Assembly: GCA_002349525.1 (NCBI GenBank)
Contig: DEDL01000033.1
Coordinates: forward strand, 44,455-108,454
DNA from: Lachnoclostridium sp. UBA2905
GTDB taxonomy: Bacteria; Bacillota; Clostridia; Lachnospirales; Lachnospiraceae
Direction: 5' to 3'
DNA: 64,000 bases
A program made the translations under genes and the position numbers. The notes under the pieces are model-generated. The model had not been told where the DNA came from, made no database searches, and saw nothing but the letters and a program-made list of their open reading frames with translations. Shown here in pieces: positions 36,485 to 46,101 of the stretch; the first letter of the stretch is position 1; every line of letters starts with the position of its first letter.

Positions 36485-38237
36485 TAAAACAGACAGGCCA
36501 AAGGATAAAAAGGGCGCAATGGTAAGGCTTACATCCTATATTATAAAATACAGGGTATATCTTTTTGCTGCAGTTATTCTTGGAACAGCTGGTAATGTGG
36601 CAGCCCTTGTAGGTCCTATGATTGCCGGAAAGGCAATAGATGTTATAAGCGCCGGAAAGGGAAATGTTAATTTCAATAAGGTAATGTTTTATGTTGTCTG
36701 TCTGTTCATTTTTTACATTATTTCCTCTGTTATGACATACATCTTGTCCACCATAATGATAAAGCTTGGTAGGAAAGTGGCAAATGATATGAGGAAGGAA
36801 GTATTTGCCAAGCTCTTAAAGCTGCCTGTGAGTTATTTTGACAATAACCAGACTGGAGATATTATAAGCAGGGTTTCCTATGATATTGATGTCATCAACA
36901 CTTCTGTGTCGGCAGATGTAACTCAGCTTATAACAAGTATTATAACTATTGTGGGCTCATTTATAATGATGTTCGTTATCAGCAGAAAGCTTATTGTAGT
37001 CCAGCTTATCACTCTGCCGGCTTCCATACTGTATACCAGATATATGACAAAAAGAACAAGACCGCTTTTTTCTGCCCGTTCCAAAAAGTATGGACAAATG
37101 AACGGATTTACGGAAGAAATGTTCACGGGACAGAAGACAATTGCAGCCTATGCAAAAGAAGACGTCATGATAAAACGTTTTGAAAAATACAACGAAGCGG
37201 CGGCAGACGGCTACTATAATGCTGATTATTATGGAACCATCATTGGTCCAAGTATTGGTTTTATCAATAATTTTTCCCTGGCCCTTATCGGAGTTTTCGG
37301 TTCCTTGCTATACATAGCATGTAAGGGAAGCCTGGGTCAGATATCCTCATTTATATTGTATTCAAGGAAATTCTCCGGCCCGGTAAATGAGGTGGCCAAT
37401 ATGTACAATGAGATACTGTCTGCCTTAGCTGCAGCTGAAAGAGTGTTCAGACTCCTTGATGAAGAGGAGGAGACTCCTGATGGCAGGGAAGCAAAGGTGC
37501 TGAAAGAGGTTAAGGGCGAGGTTCTTTTTGAAAACGTTACCTTTGGTTATGAAGAAAATGAGACAGTTATAAATGATTTTTCACTTACAGTAAAACCCGG
37601 AAAAGTTGTTGCAATAGTTGGGGCAACCGGAGCAGGAAAAACTACCCTGATAAACCTCTTAATGAGATTTTACGATGTGGATGGTGGTTCAATAAAAATA
37701 GACGGAACTGATATAAGGGAGTACACAAGAGATTCACTTAGAAATGCATTTACAATGGTGCTTCAGGATACATGGGTATTTGGTGGCACAATAAGAGAAA
37801 ATCTTGTATACGGCAATGAAAATGTTACAGATGATATGCTTAAGGAGGCAGTAAAAGCCTGTAACCTTGAATATTACATCAACAACATGCCTGAGGGCTA
37901 TGACACTCTCATCAGAGAAGGTGGCAACAATATATCAAAAGGCCAGAAACAGTTACTTACAATTGCCCGGGCCATGCTTATAAATAAGCACATGCTGATT
38001 CTTGATGAGGCAACATCAAACGTAGATACAAGAACAGAAAAAGAAATAGAAAATGCTATGCTGAAGCTTATGGAAAATAAAACCTGCTTCGTAATTGCAC
38101 ACAGACTTTCTACAATAGAAAATGCAGATGTCATACTCGTACTGAAGGACGGAGTAATAAGCGAACAGGGAACCCACAGAGAGCTCCTTGAAAAAGGCGG
38201 CATGTACTATAACATGTATATATCACAGTACAGGTAG
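36468..38237 (+). CDS. ABC exporter half-transporter, subunit 2 (multidrug type)
   Basis: The 589-residue partner, with a basic N-terminus, six membrane segments (about 30-330) and an ATPase with Walker A VGATGAGKTT, signature NISKGQKQLL (the Lys-for-Gly variant common in this heterodimer class), Walker B MLILDEATSNVD with catalytic Glu, and switch His in VIAHRLST. The ATG at 36468 has GGGGGAGG 10 bases upstream; the longer frame would start inside the partner gene without a site. The 17-base overlap implies coupled translation in equal amounts. Confidence 0.93.
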   Translation: MPPISSKTDRPKDKKGAMVRLTSYIIKYRVYLFAAVILGTAGNVAALVGPMIAGKAIDVISAGKGNVNFNKVMFYVVCLFIFYIISSVMTYILSTIMIKLGRKVANDMRKEVFAKLLKLPVSYFDNNQTGDIISRVSYDIDVINTSVSADVTQLITSIITIVGSFIMMFVISRKLIVVQLITLPASILYTRYMTKRTRPLFSARSKKYGQMNGFTEEMFTGQKTIAAYAKEDVMIKRFEKYNEAAADGYYNADYYGTIIGPSIGFINNFSLALIGVFGSLLYIACKGSLGQISSFILYSRKFSGPVNEVANMYNEILSALAAAERVFRLLDEEEETPDGREAKVLKEVKGEVLFENVTFGYEENETVINDFSLTVKPGKVVAIVGATGAGKTTLINLLMRFYDVDGGSIKIDGTDIREYTRDSLRNAFTMVLQDTWVFGGTIRENLVYGNENVTDDMLKEAVKACNLEYYINNMPEGYDTLIREGGNNISKGQKQLLTIARAMLINKHMLILDEATSNVDTRTEKEIENAMLKLMENKTCFVIAHRLSTIENADVILVLKDGVISEQGTHRELLEKGGMYYNMYISQYR

Positions 38238-38361
38238 AAGTTATTCATTTTTCTATAAATGACATACGTATATATATACCATGTATAAGTTTTCTAAGGT
38301 AACATTATTATAGTTGAAACTTACCGCAGTCGAGAAGAATTTTACAATAAGGAGACTTCAT

Positions 38362-39090
38362 ATGAGAATAATATTTATACGTCATGGTGACCCCGACTAC
38401 TCAATAGATTCACTTACAAAAAAAGGAAGAAGAGAGGCAGAGCTTCTTGCCCAAAGAGTCAGCCGCTGGAAAATAGACAGTATATACTGCTCACCCCTTG
38501 GAAGAGCACAGGCTACAGCTGCATATTCACTTGAGAAGCTTGGAAGAACGGCAGTTACCAAGGAATTTTTGAGGGAATTTAAGGGACATGTATATAACCC
38601 TTACAATGGACTTGATCATATATGCTGGGATCTTATGCCTGATTACTGGACACAGAGTGAAACAATGTATGATAAAGACAACTGGACATCCGACCCTATT
38701 ATAAAGGGCAGCAGGGATGATATTGCAGCTGAGTGGAAAATGGTACAGGATGGAATTGATGAAATAATTGCCGCAAACGGATATACCAGAAAGGGCAGAT
38801 ATTATACCTTCAAGGAGCATAGTGATAATACTGTAGTGATTTTTTGTCATTTTGGTGTTACAATGATAATGATGTCCCATATTTTAGGTATTGCACCACC
38901 GGTAATGCTTCATGGTTTATTTTTGCCGCCAACGTCAGTTACTGTACTTAATACGGAAGAAAGAGTGCCGGGAGAGGCATATTTCAGATGCCAGGTGATT
39001 GGTGATGTTACACACCTTCATATGGGGGGAGAGCCTGTATCTGCATCGGGTTATTTTTCTGAGCTTTTACAGGAGGATTACCTGAACTAA
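38362..39090 (+). CDS. histidine phosphatase family protein
   Basis: A cytoplasmic phosphatase or mutase of the phosphoglycerate mutase-like fold (242 residues). The catalytic loop IFIRHGDPDY opens the protein; YCSPLGRAQATA supplies the Arg, and VVIFCHFGVT the second His. The ATG at 38362 follows AAGGAGA; the longer frame to 38314 lacks a site. Substrate unknown. It lies between an ABC exporter and a MATE pump without an obvious pathway link. Confidence 0.88.
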   Translation: MRIIFIRHGDPDYSIDSLTKKGRREAELLAQRVSRWKIDSIYCSPLGRAQATAAYSLEKLGRTAVTKEFLREFKGHVYNPYNGLDHICWDLMPDYWTQSETMYDKDNWTSDPIIKGSRDDIAAEWKMVQDGIDEIIAANGYTRKGRYYTFKEHSDNTVVIFCHFGVTMIMMSHILGIAPPVMLHGLFLPPTSVTVLNTEERVPGEAYFRCQVIGDVTHLHMGGEPVSASGYFSELLQEDYLN

Positions 39091-39099
39091 ATCGGAAGG

Positions 39100-40497
39100 A
39101 TGCCGGGTGTTAAAGTGAAAGAGAATAACAATAAGATTATAAATGATTTTACAAAAGGAAATGTGTTTACGCAGATTGTCAGATTTGCAGTGCCATTTAT
39201 GGCATCAAATATGCTGCAGGTACTGTATTCCCTCGTTGATATGGCAATTGTTGGTAAACACGTCGGTTCTGATGGGCTGGCTGCTGTATCCAATGGCGGA
39301 CAGCCCATGAATTTTTTTATAATGCTGTCAGTGGGTCTGTGTACCAGCGGACAGGTAAATATCTCACATATAATCGGTTCGGGAAAAAGAGAAAAGCTTA
39401 ATTCCATGATAGGAACAATGTTTACAGTACTTGCCTCCCTTGCCGTATTCATGACCTTTATCGGAATTGTGTTCAGAAAGAGTATCCTAAGACTTATTAA
39501 CGTGCAGCCGGAATCATTTGATATGGCTGCCGCATACATGCTTGTCAGCTGCATAGGTATAATATTTACGTTTGGTTATAATATGATATCTGCAGTTTTC
39601 AGGGGAATGGGGGATTCGAAGCACCCATTTATATTTATTATTATTGCTTCAATACTGAACGTAATACTTGATATTACATTCGTTATATATATGGATATGG
39701 GCACTGCTGGTGCAGCTCTTGCAACTATAATCGGACAGGCGGTATCCTGTATATGTGCTGTATGTTTCCTTCTTAGGAACAAGGAAGATTTTGGATTTGA
39801 TTTCAAATTAGAGAGTTTCAGAATACATAAAGAATCATTTTCAAGTCTGATAAAACTGGGAATTCCTTTTGCTTTACAGGGATGTGCCATTAACATATCA
39901 ATGATGTTTGTTGGTGCCTTAGTTAACAGCACAGGATATCAGGCGTCAGCAACATTTGGCGTCGGTATCAGGGTAGACGACTTTATAAATAAGGTGACTC
40001 AGGGTGTATCATTTGCCGTATCCTCCATGGTAGGACAGAATTTTGCAGCAGGAAATTTCAAACGTGTAAAAAAGGTTGTTTTTTACAGTTGGATAATAAG
40101 CATCTGTTGTTATGCGGTATATGTAATAGTTTATTTTACCAACAGGGAAGCCTTGTTCTCACTATTTACAGACGATGCAACAGTAATAAAGCTTTCCGGA
40201 GTTTATGTTTCTGCAATAATATGGAACTATCCTGCGATGGCACTTATGAGAGGAAGTAACGGACTTATTCAGGGAACAGGCAATGCAAGACTTGGTCTTA
40301 TATTTGCCCTGTTAGACGGTTTTGTATTCAGAATTGCTTTCAGTTATCTTTTCGGAATAGTATTCGGACTTGGACTGTTTGGATTCTTCCTTGGTTACGG
40401 TCTTGCAACGTATGGCACTGCAATACCGGGAACAATATACTTCTTTAGTGGAGCGTGGAAGAAAAAATGGCAGTGCGTTTACGGGAACGCAAAGTAA
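39100..40497 (+). CDS. MATE family efflux transporter
   Basis: A cation-coupled multidrug exporter (about 465 residues, twelve hydrophobic segments in two homologous halves). Typical signatures are VPFMASNMLQVLYSLVDMAIVGKHVGSDGLAAVSNGG in the first helix pair (positions about 28-65) and VSSMVGQNFAAGNFKRVKK in the second half. The start is uncertain: ATG 39100 directly abuts GGAAGG, and GTG 39115 is an alternative. The 3' end overlaps the convergent PAP2 gene by 53 bases. Confidence 0.92.
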   Translation: MPGVKVKENNNKIINDFTKGNVFTQIVRFAVPFMASNMLQVLYSLVDMAIVGKHVGSDGLAAVSNGGQPMNFFIMLSVGLCTSGQVNISHIIGSGKREKLNSMIGTMFTVLASLAVFMTFIGIVFRKSILRLINVQPESFDMAAAYMLVSCIGIIFTFGYNMISAVFRGMGDSKHPFIFIIIASILNVILDITFVIYMDMGTAGAALATIIGQAVSCICAVCFLLRNKEDFGFDFKLESFRIHKESFSSLIKLGIPFALQGCAINISMMFVGALVNSTGYQASATFGVGIRVDDFINKVTQGVSFAVSSMVGQNFAAGNFKRVKKVVFYSWIISICCYAVYVIVYFTNREALFSLFTDDATVIKLSGVYVSAIIWNYPAMALMRGSNGLIQGTGNARLGLIFALLDGFVFRIAFSYLFGIVFGLGLFGFFLGYGLATYGTAIPGTIYFFSGAWKKKWQCVYGNAK

Positions 40498-41125
40498 TAA
40501 TACTGTATCTGCTGTAGATAATCAGATATAAAAATGCACCTAAAATAACTGCGCATACAACATCAATAAATGAGTGCTGCTTTAAAAACATCGTTGAAAG
40601 ACAGATAAGAACTACAAGAAGAGCAGAAGCATATCTGATTACAGGACGTTTTTTAAAGTAATCACATTTTGAAATTGCAATGTGTGTAGCAAATGAGTTG
40701 AGACAATGTATGCTTGGGCATACATTGGTTGGGGTATCTGTTGAATATATCATATTAACAAGGACTGTAAATATGTCATTCCCCTCAAGGGTTTCAGGTC
40801 TTAAGTCAAGCTTTGATGGCCATACTGCGTATATGATAAGACATATACTCATACCTGTAATAAGATACCATGCATAGCTTATGAATTCCTCGCGGCTGTA
40901 GAAGAAAAAGAATACGAGAAATACAGCCATATAGGCAAACCATAAAATATATGGAACAATGAAAAAACGGCAGAAAGGAATCATATCATCGATGGCACAG
41001 TGCATAAATGTGTAATTGTCAAATGATTTTTTCTCCAAAGCTACAAATGCAGCCATATAAATTGGAAAATACAGGACAAATACAATGTGCCAGTATTTTT
41101 TAAAAAGTGCTTTTAAGTTACTCAT
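40445..41125 (-). CDS. PAP2-family membrane phosphatase-like protein
   Basis: A 226-residue polytopic membrane protein, about six segments. It has the conserved acid-phosphatase blocks CPSIHCLNSFATHIA (P-S-x-H) and STMFLKQHSFIDVV (H-x3-D), but the first KxxxxxxRP block is less clear (SKLDLRPETL). Members dephosphorylate lipid phosphates such as undecaprenyl diphosphate. GGAAGG lies upstream of the ATG. It runs 54 bases behind pncB on the same strand and may be co-transcribed; it converges on, and overlaps, the MATE gene. Confidence 0.85.
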   Translation of the reverse strand: MSNLKALFKKYWHIVFVLYFPIYMAAFVALEKKSFDNYTFMHCAIDDMIPFCRFFIVPYILWFAYMAVFLVFFFFYSREEFISYAWYLITGMSICLIIYAVWPSKLDLRPETLEGNDIFTVLVNMIYSTDTPTNVCPSIHCLNSFATHIAISKCDYFKKRPVIRYASALLVVLICLSTMFLKQHSFIDVVCAVILGAFLYLIIYSRYSIITLRSRKRTAIFSSTLH

Positions 41126-41179
41126 GATAATATAGATTCCTTCCTTATAAGTTACATTAATATTATTCCGGATTATTTG

Positions 41180-42643
41180 TTATTTTGGTTCATTGTTCAT
41201 TTTATATGATTCAAGAAGAGAGTTTTTAATATTCCACAGTTTGTCTGACAAGTCTACGTAAACATTGTGTGGATTAACAAAACGACGGGTCTCTTCCCAA
41301 AGTGTCTCCTGTTCCTTAAGGCACTTGTCACGAATCTCCATAACACTTGGCAAATCATATACACAGGTTCCGTTCTGGAATACAGGAACAAGAATTTCCT
41401 TGAGTGTATAGGTTCCACCTTCAAGATAAGTCTTCTTCCATGTATTAATTGGATCAAACAGCTTAAGTCTTTCATTTTCATCAAACTTCTCGTCTGCAAG
41501 ACATATAAGATCGGCATGAATATTGCCTGTTACCTTGTCATACACACGATAAACTGTCTTGTTGTCAGGGTTAGTAATTTTCCACTGGTTTTCTGAAATT
41601 TTGATCTTAGGTTTGAATTCGTCGCCCTCTTTAATAGCTGCAAGCTTATATACACCACCAAAAGCAGGGTGATCCTTAGAGGTTATGAGGTTGGTTCCAA
41701 CTCCCCAGGAATTAATCTTTGCCCCCTGAAGCTTAAGTGATTCTATAAGGTATTCATCCAGATCACTTGAAGCACATATAATAGCGTCTTCAAAACCGGC
41801 GTCATCTAACATCTTACGTGCCTTCTTTGAAAGATATGAAAGGTCGCCGCTGTCAAGCCTGATGCCGTACATCTTAGGCATCCTTCCGGCTTCGCGTAAT
41901 TCTGTAAACACCTTAATGGCATTCGGTACACCGGAACGGAGAGTGTCATAGGTATCTACAAGAAGTGTTGTGTTTTCAGGATAAAGACCTGCATATTTTC
42001 TGAATGCAGTAAGTTCGTCAGGAAAACTCATAATCCAGCTGTGGGCATGTGTTCCCAGAGCTGGTATACCATATTTCTTGGCACACAGAACATTACTGGT
42101 TCCAATACAGCCGCCGATTACTGCAGCTCTTGCTCCAAGAGTAGCAGCATCAGGACCCTGTGCACGTCTTAATCCGAATTCCATAACAGGCTCGCCCTTG
42201 GCAGCATAACATACTCTGGCTGCTTTTGTGGCGATAAGACTCTGATGGTTTATGATACATAAAATTGCTGTCTCTACAAGCTGTGCTTCCATAATAGGTG
42301 CCACAACCTTCACAATTGGTTCCATTGGAAAGATAACTGTTCCCTCAGGTATAGCATATATATCACCAGTAAAATGAAAGCCTGCAAGATAGTTGAGAAA
42401 GTCCTCGTCAAATATCCTAAGGCTACGTAAATATTCTATATCATCATATGAAAAATTAAGGTTTTTAATATAATCAATTACCTGCTCAAGACCACAACAG
42501 ATGGCATAACCTCCATCGTTAGGATTTACTCTGTAAAACATATCGAATACTACAGTGGGATTGGTTTCATTTTTAAAATACCCCTGCATCATTGTCAGTT
42601 CATAAAAATCAGTAAGCAAAGTTAAATTCTCTTCATTAATCAT
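41180..42643 (-). CDS. pncB: nicotinate phosphoribosyltransferase
   Basis: Makes nicotinate mononucleotide from nicotinate, PRPP and ATP in NAD salvage. 487 residues. Motifs: LLTDFYELTMMQGYF near the N-terminus, EFGLRRAQGPDAA, GTHAHSWIMSF, TLLVDTYDTLRSGV, and the PRPP site GIRLDSGDLSYLSKKAR. The start at 42643 (MINEENL) has AGAGG about 9 bases upstream; the longer frame adds 11 residues not seen in the family. Divergent from ileS. Confidence 0.94.
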   Translation of the reverse strand: MINEENLTLLTDFYELTMMQGYFKNETNPTVVFDMFYRVNPNDGGYAICCGLEQVIDYIKNLNFSYDDIEYLRSLRIFDEDFLNYLAGFHFTGDIYAIPEGTVIFPMEPIVKVVAPIMEAQLVETAILCIINHQSLIATKAARVCYAAKGEPVMEFGLRRAQGPDAATLGARAAVIGGCIGTSNVLCAKKYGIPALGTHAHSWIMSFPDELTAFRKYAGLYPENTTLLVDTYDTLRSGVPNAIKVFTELREAGRMPKMYGIRLDSGDLSYLSKKARKMLDDAGFEDAIICASSDLDEYLIESLKLQGAKINSWGVGTNLITSKDHPAFGGVYKLAAIKEGDEFKPKIKISENQWKITNPDNKTVYRVYDKVTGNIHADLICLADEKFDENERLKLFDPINTWKKTYLEGGTYTLKEILVPVFQNGTCVYDLPSVMEIRDKCLKEQETLWEETRRFVNPHNVYVDLSDKLWNIKNSLLESYKMNNEPK

Positions 42644-42785
42644 AATTACATACCTCTTCCTGATAAATGGTATCATTCTAAATGAATGACAGCCACATAA
42701 TTACTGCCTGTTATATAAGCAGCAACGTAACAATAGTTAGCTATAAATGTACCTAATTTAAAGGAGAATGTCAATAGTTTTTGGA

Positions 42786-42814
42786 TTGACAAGACTGTGA
42801 TTATATACTATTAT
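42786..42814 (+). promoter_or_regulatory. sigma-A promoter of ileS
   Basis: TTGACA (42786-42791), 17 bases, TATTAT (42809-42814). The leader is only about 20 bases, which rules out a T-box on this transcript. Confidence 0.8.
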
Positions 42815-42839
42815 GGAGTTTGAATTAGGAGGCGGATGT

Positions 42840-45800
42840 ATGTATAAAAAAGTTTCTACAGATTTGAAATTTGTTGACAGAGAGAAGGAAGTACTTGAAT
42901 TTTGGAAAGAGAATGATGTTTTCAAAAAGAGTATTGATATAAGAAAAAACGGTGAGCCATATACATTTTTCGATGGTCCACCTACAGCTAACGGTAAGCC
43001 ACATATTGGACATGTGCTTACACGTGTAATCAAGGATATGATTCCACGTTACCGTACTATGAAGGGGTATAAGGTTATCAGAAAGGCCGGATGGGATACA
43101 CACGGACTTCCTGTTGAGCTTGAAGTAGAGAAAAAGCTTGGACTTGATGGTAAGGAGCAGATTGAAGAGTATGGTCTTGAGCCATTCATCAAGGAATGTA
43201 AGGAAAGTGTCTGGAAGTATAAGGGTATGTGGGAAGATTTCTCAGGTACTGTTGGTTTCTGGGCTGATATGGATAACCCATATGTAACATACCACAATTC
43301 ATTTATTGAATCGGAGTGGTGGGCACTTAAGCAGATATGGGATAAGAAACTCTTATATAAGGGCTATAAGATTGTTCCTTACTGCCCACGTTGTGGAACA
43401 CCTCTTTCAAGTCATGAGGTTGCACAGGGATACAAGGATGTCAAGGAAAAGTCAGTTATTGCCAAGTTTAAGGTTAAGGAAGCTGAGAACGAATATTTCC
43501 TTGCATGGACAACAACACCTTGGACACTCCCATCTAACGTTGCACTTTGTGTGAATCCTGTAGAGACATATGTTAAGGTTAAGGTTTCTGTTAATGAAAC
43601 CGGAGACGTTGTTAAAGAGGGAGAAGAGGATACAGCTGTTAAGACAGAGTATTACTATCTTGCTGAGGCACTTCTTTCAGTAATTGAAGGTGTATATGAG
43701 ATAGTTGAAAAATATACAGGTAAGGATCTTGAGTACAAGGAATATGAGCCATTATTTGATTATGCTAATCCTGATAAGAAGTGTTACTATGTAACATGTG
43801 ACGGATATGTAACTCTTACAGATGGTACGGGTGTCGTTCATATTGCTCCTGCATTTGGTGAAGACGATGCGAATGTTGGACGTAAGTATGATCTTCCTTT
43901 TGTACAGCTTGTAGATGATAAGGGTCAGTTTAAACCAGAGGTAACTGATCTTGCCGGAGTATTCTGCAAGAAGGGTGACGAAGCAATCTTAAAGATGCTT
44001 GGTGCCAAGGGACTCTTATTCAAGGTTCTTAAATTTGAGCATAGCTATCCATTCTGCTGGAGATGTGATACTCCACTTATCTACTACGCAAGAGAGTCAT
44101 GGTTTATTAAGATGACTGAAGTAAAAGATAAGATGATAGCTAATAACAATACAATTAACTGGATACCTGAAAGCATTGGTAAGGGACGTTTTGGAGACTG
44201 GCTTGAGAACCTTCAGGACTGGGCTGTAAGCCGTAACCGTTATTGGGGAACACCACTTAATATCTGGGAGTGTTCATGTGGCTGCAAGCATGCAATAGGA
44301 AGTATTGAAGAGCTTAAGTCAATGTCAGACAACTGTCCTGATGATATCGAGCTTCATCGTCCGTTTATAGACGCTGTTACTATTAAGTGTCCGGATTGTG
44401 GTGGCGAGATGCACAGAGTACCGGAAGTTATTGACTGCTGGTTCGATTCAGGATCAATGCCATTTGCACAGTGGCACTATCCATTTGAGAATAAGGAAAT
44501 ATTTGAAGAGAACTTCCCAGCTGATTTCATCAGTGAGGCAGTTGACCAGACAAGAGGATGGTTCTATTCACTTCTTGCCATTTCAACACTTATATTTGAT
44601 AAGGCACCATATAAGAATGTAATAGTTCTTGGTCTTGTTCTTGATAAAGATGGCCAGAAAATGAGTAAGTCAAAGGGTAATGCGGTTGATCCGTTTGAAG
44701 CACTTGAGAAGTACGGCGCAGATGCCATCAGATGGTATTTCTACGCTAACAGTGCTCCATGGCTTCCTAATAAGTTCCATGACAAGGCTGTTGTTGAAGG
44801 ACAGCGTAAATTCATGGGAACACTCTGGAACACATATGCATTCTATGTACTGTATGCCAATATAGATAATTTTGATCCAACTAAGTATACTCTTGAGTAT
44901 GACAAGCTTGCTGTTATGGACAAGTGGCTTCTTTCAAGACTTAATACAACAGTTAAGAATGTTGACAATAACCTTGCCAACTATAGAATACCTGAGACAG
45001 CAAGAGCACTTCAGACATTTGTTGATGAACTTAGTAACTGGTATGTAAGAAGATGCCGTGAGCGTTTCTGGGCTAAGGGAATGGAACAGGATAAGATTAA
45101 TGCATATCTTACTCTGTATACTGCACTTGTTACAATATGTAAGGCAGCAGCACCTATGATTCCATTCATGACAGAGGATATATACAGAAACCTTGTTTGT
45201 GAAATTGATAAAACACAGCCTGAAAGTATCCACCTTTGTGACTTCCCTGAGGTGAATGAGGATATGATAGACCTCGACCTTGAGAATGAGATGGGAGAAG
45301 TACTTAACGCTGTTGTTCTTGGACGTGCATGCCGTAATGCAGCTAATGTTAAGAACCGTCAGCCACTTTCAAAGATGTATATAAAGGCAGCTACACAGTT
45401 ATCTGATTTCTATACAGATATTATTGCTGATGAGCTTAACATTAAGAACGCTGTATTTACAGATGATGTCAGTGAACATACAGACTATCTTTTCAAGCCA
45501 CAGCTCAAGACTCTTGGTAAGCGCTTCGGAAAGAGAATCAATGCTCTTAAGGAGACACTTGCCAGTCTTGATGGAAGCAAGGCAATGAAGGAACTTAATG
45601 AAACAGGTCATATCACTGTTACACTTGATGGTGTAGACGAGCTTATCGAGAAGGATGATCTTCTCATAGAAGCACTTCAGAAGGATGGTTATGTATCAGA
45701 ATCCAACTATGGAATTACTGTTGTTCTTGATACCAATCTTACTCCTGAGCTTATCGAAGAGGGATATGTTCGTGAGATAATAAGTAAGGTTCAGAATATG

Positions 45801-46007
45801 CGTAAGGATTCAGGCTTTGAGGTTATGGATCACATTAACGTATATGAAAAAGGCAATGATAAGATAAAAGAGATTATCCTTGCTAATAAGGACGTTATCA
45901 TGAAGGAAGTACTTGCTGATAAGATTGTTGTTGATGAGACAGCAGGAATTGAAAAGGTATGGACTATCAATGGCGAAGAATGTACAATAGCTGTTGAAAA
46001 GGCATGA
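42840..46007 (+). CDS. ileS: isoleucyl-tRNA synthetase, long eukaryote-like form
   Basis: Charges tRNA-Ile and edits mischarged valine. 1055 residues, longer than the roughly 920-940 of the common bacterial form. HIGH is in GKPHIGHVL, KMSKS in GQKMSKSKGNAVDP; the editing region includes AWTTTPWTLPSN. CPRCGTPLSSHE and CSCGC...CPDCGG are metal-binding knuckles inside the protein, with no C-terminal zinc finger of the short form. Length and layout match the eukaryote-like IleRS class, some members of which are mupirocin-insensitive. ATG 42840 follows GGAGG by 9 bases; the longer frame starts within the promoter. Confidence 0.95.
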   Translation: MYKKVSTDLKFVDREKEVLEFWKENDVFKKSIDIRKNGEPYTFFDGPPTANGKPHIGHVLTRVIKDMIPRYRTMKGYKVIRKAGWDTHGLPVELEVEKKLGLDGKEQIEEYGLEPFIKECKESVWKYKGMWEDFSGTVGFWADMDNPYVTYHNSFIESEWWALKQIWDKKLLYKGYKIVPYCPRCGTPLSSHEVAQGYKDVKEKSVIAKFKVKEAENEYFLAWTTTPWTLPSNVALCVNPVETYVKVKVSVNETGDVVKEGEEDTAVKTEYYYLAEALLSVIEGVYEIVEKYTGKDLEYKEYEPLFDYANPDKKCYYVTCDGYVTLTDGTGVVHIAPAFGEDDANVGRKYDLPFVQLVDDKGQFKPEVTDLAGVFCKKGDEAILKMLGAKGLLFKVLKFEHSYPFCWRCDTPLIYYARESWFIKMTEVKDKMIANNNTINWIPESIGKGRFGDWLENLQDWAVSRNRYWGTPLNIWECSCGCKHAIGSIEELKSMSDNCPDDIELHRPFIDAVTIKCPDCGGEMHRVPEVIDCWFDSGSMPFAQWHYPFENKEIFEENFPADFISEAVDQTRGWFYSLLAISTLIFDKAPYKNVIVLGLVLDKDGQKMSKSKGNAVDPFEALEKYGADAIRWYFYANSAPWLPNKFHDKAVVEGQRKFMGTLWNTYAFYVLYANIDNFDPTKYTLEYDKLAVMDKWLLSRLNTTVKNVDNNLANYRIPETARALQTFVDELSNWYVRRCRERFWAKGMEQDKINAYLTLYTALVTICKAAAPMIPFMTEDIYRNLVCEIDKTQPESIHLCDFPEVNEDMIDLDLENEMGEVLNAVVLGRACRNAANVKNRQPLSKMYIKAATQLSDFYTDIIADELNIKNAVFTDDVSEHTDYLFKPQLKTLGKRFGKRINALKETLASLDGSKAMKELNETGHITVTLDGVDELIEKDDLLIEALQKDGYVSESNYGITVVLDTNLTPELIEEGYVREIISKVQNMRKDSGFEVMDHINVYEKGNDKIKEIILANKDVIMKEVLADKIVVDETAGIEKVWTINGEECTIAVEKA

Positions 46008-46037
46008 TGCACACCTATTTAAAATAATATAAAAAAT

Positions 46038-46071
46038 TTAATCCGGCAGGTTTGTCCTGCCGGATTTTTTG
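46038..46071. terminator. bidirectional intrinsic terminator
   Basis: ATCCGGCAGG (46041-46050) and CCTGCCGGAT (46056-46065), with T-rich tracts on both strands. It ends ileS and the convergent AraC-type gene. Confidence 0.9.
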
Positions 46072-46101
46072 TGCTTAAAAAGTAAAATGACCCATATAAA
46101 A

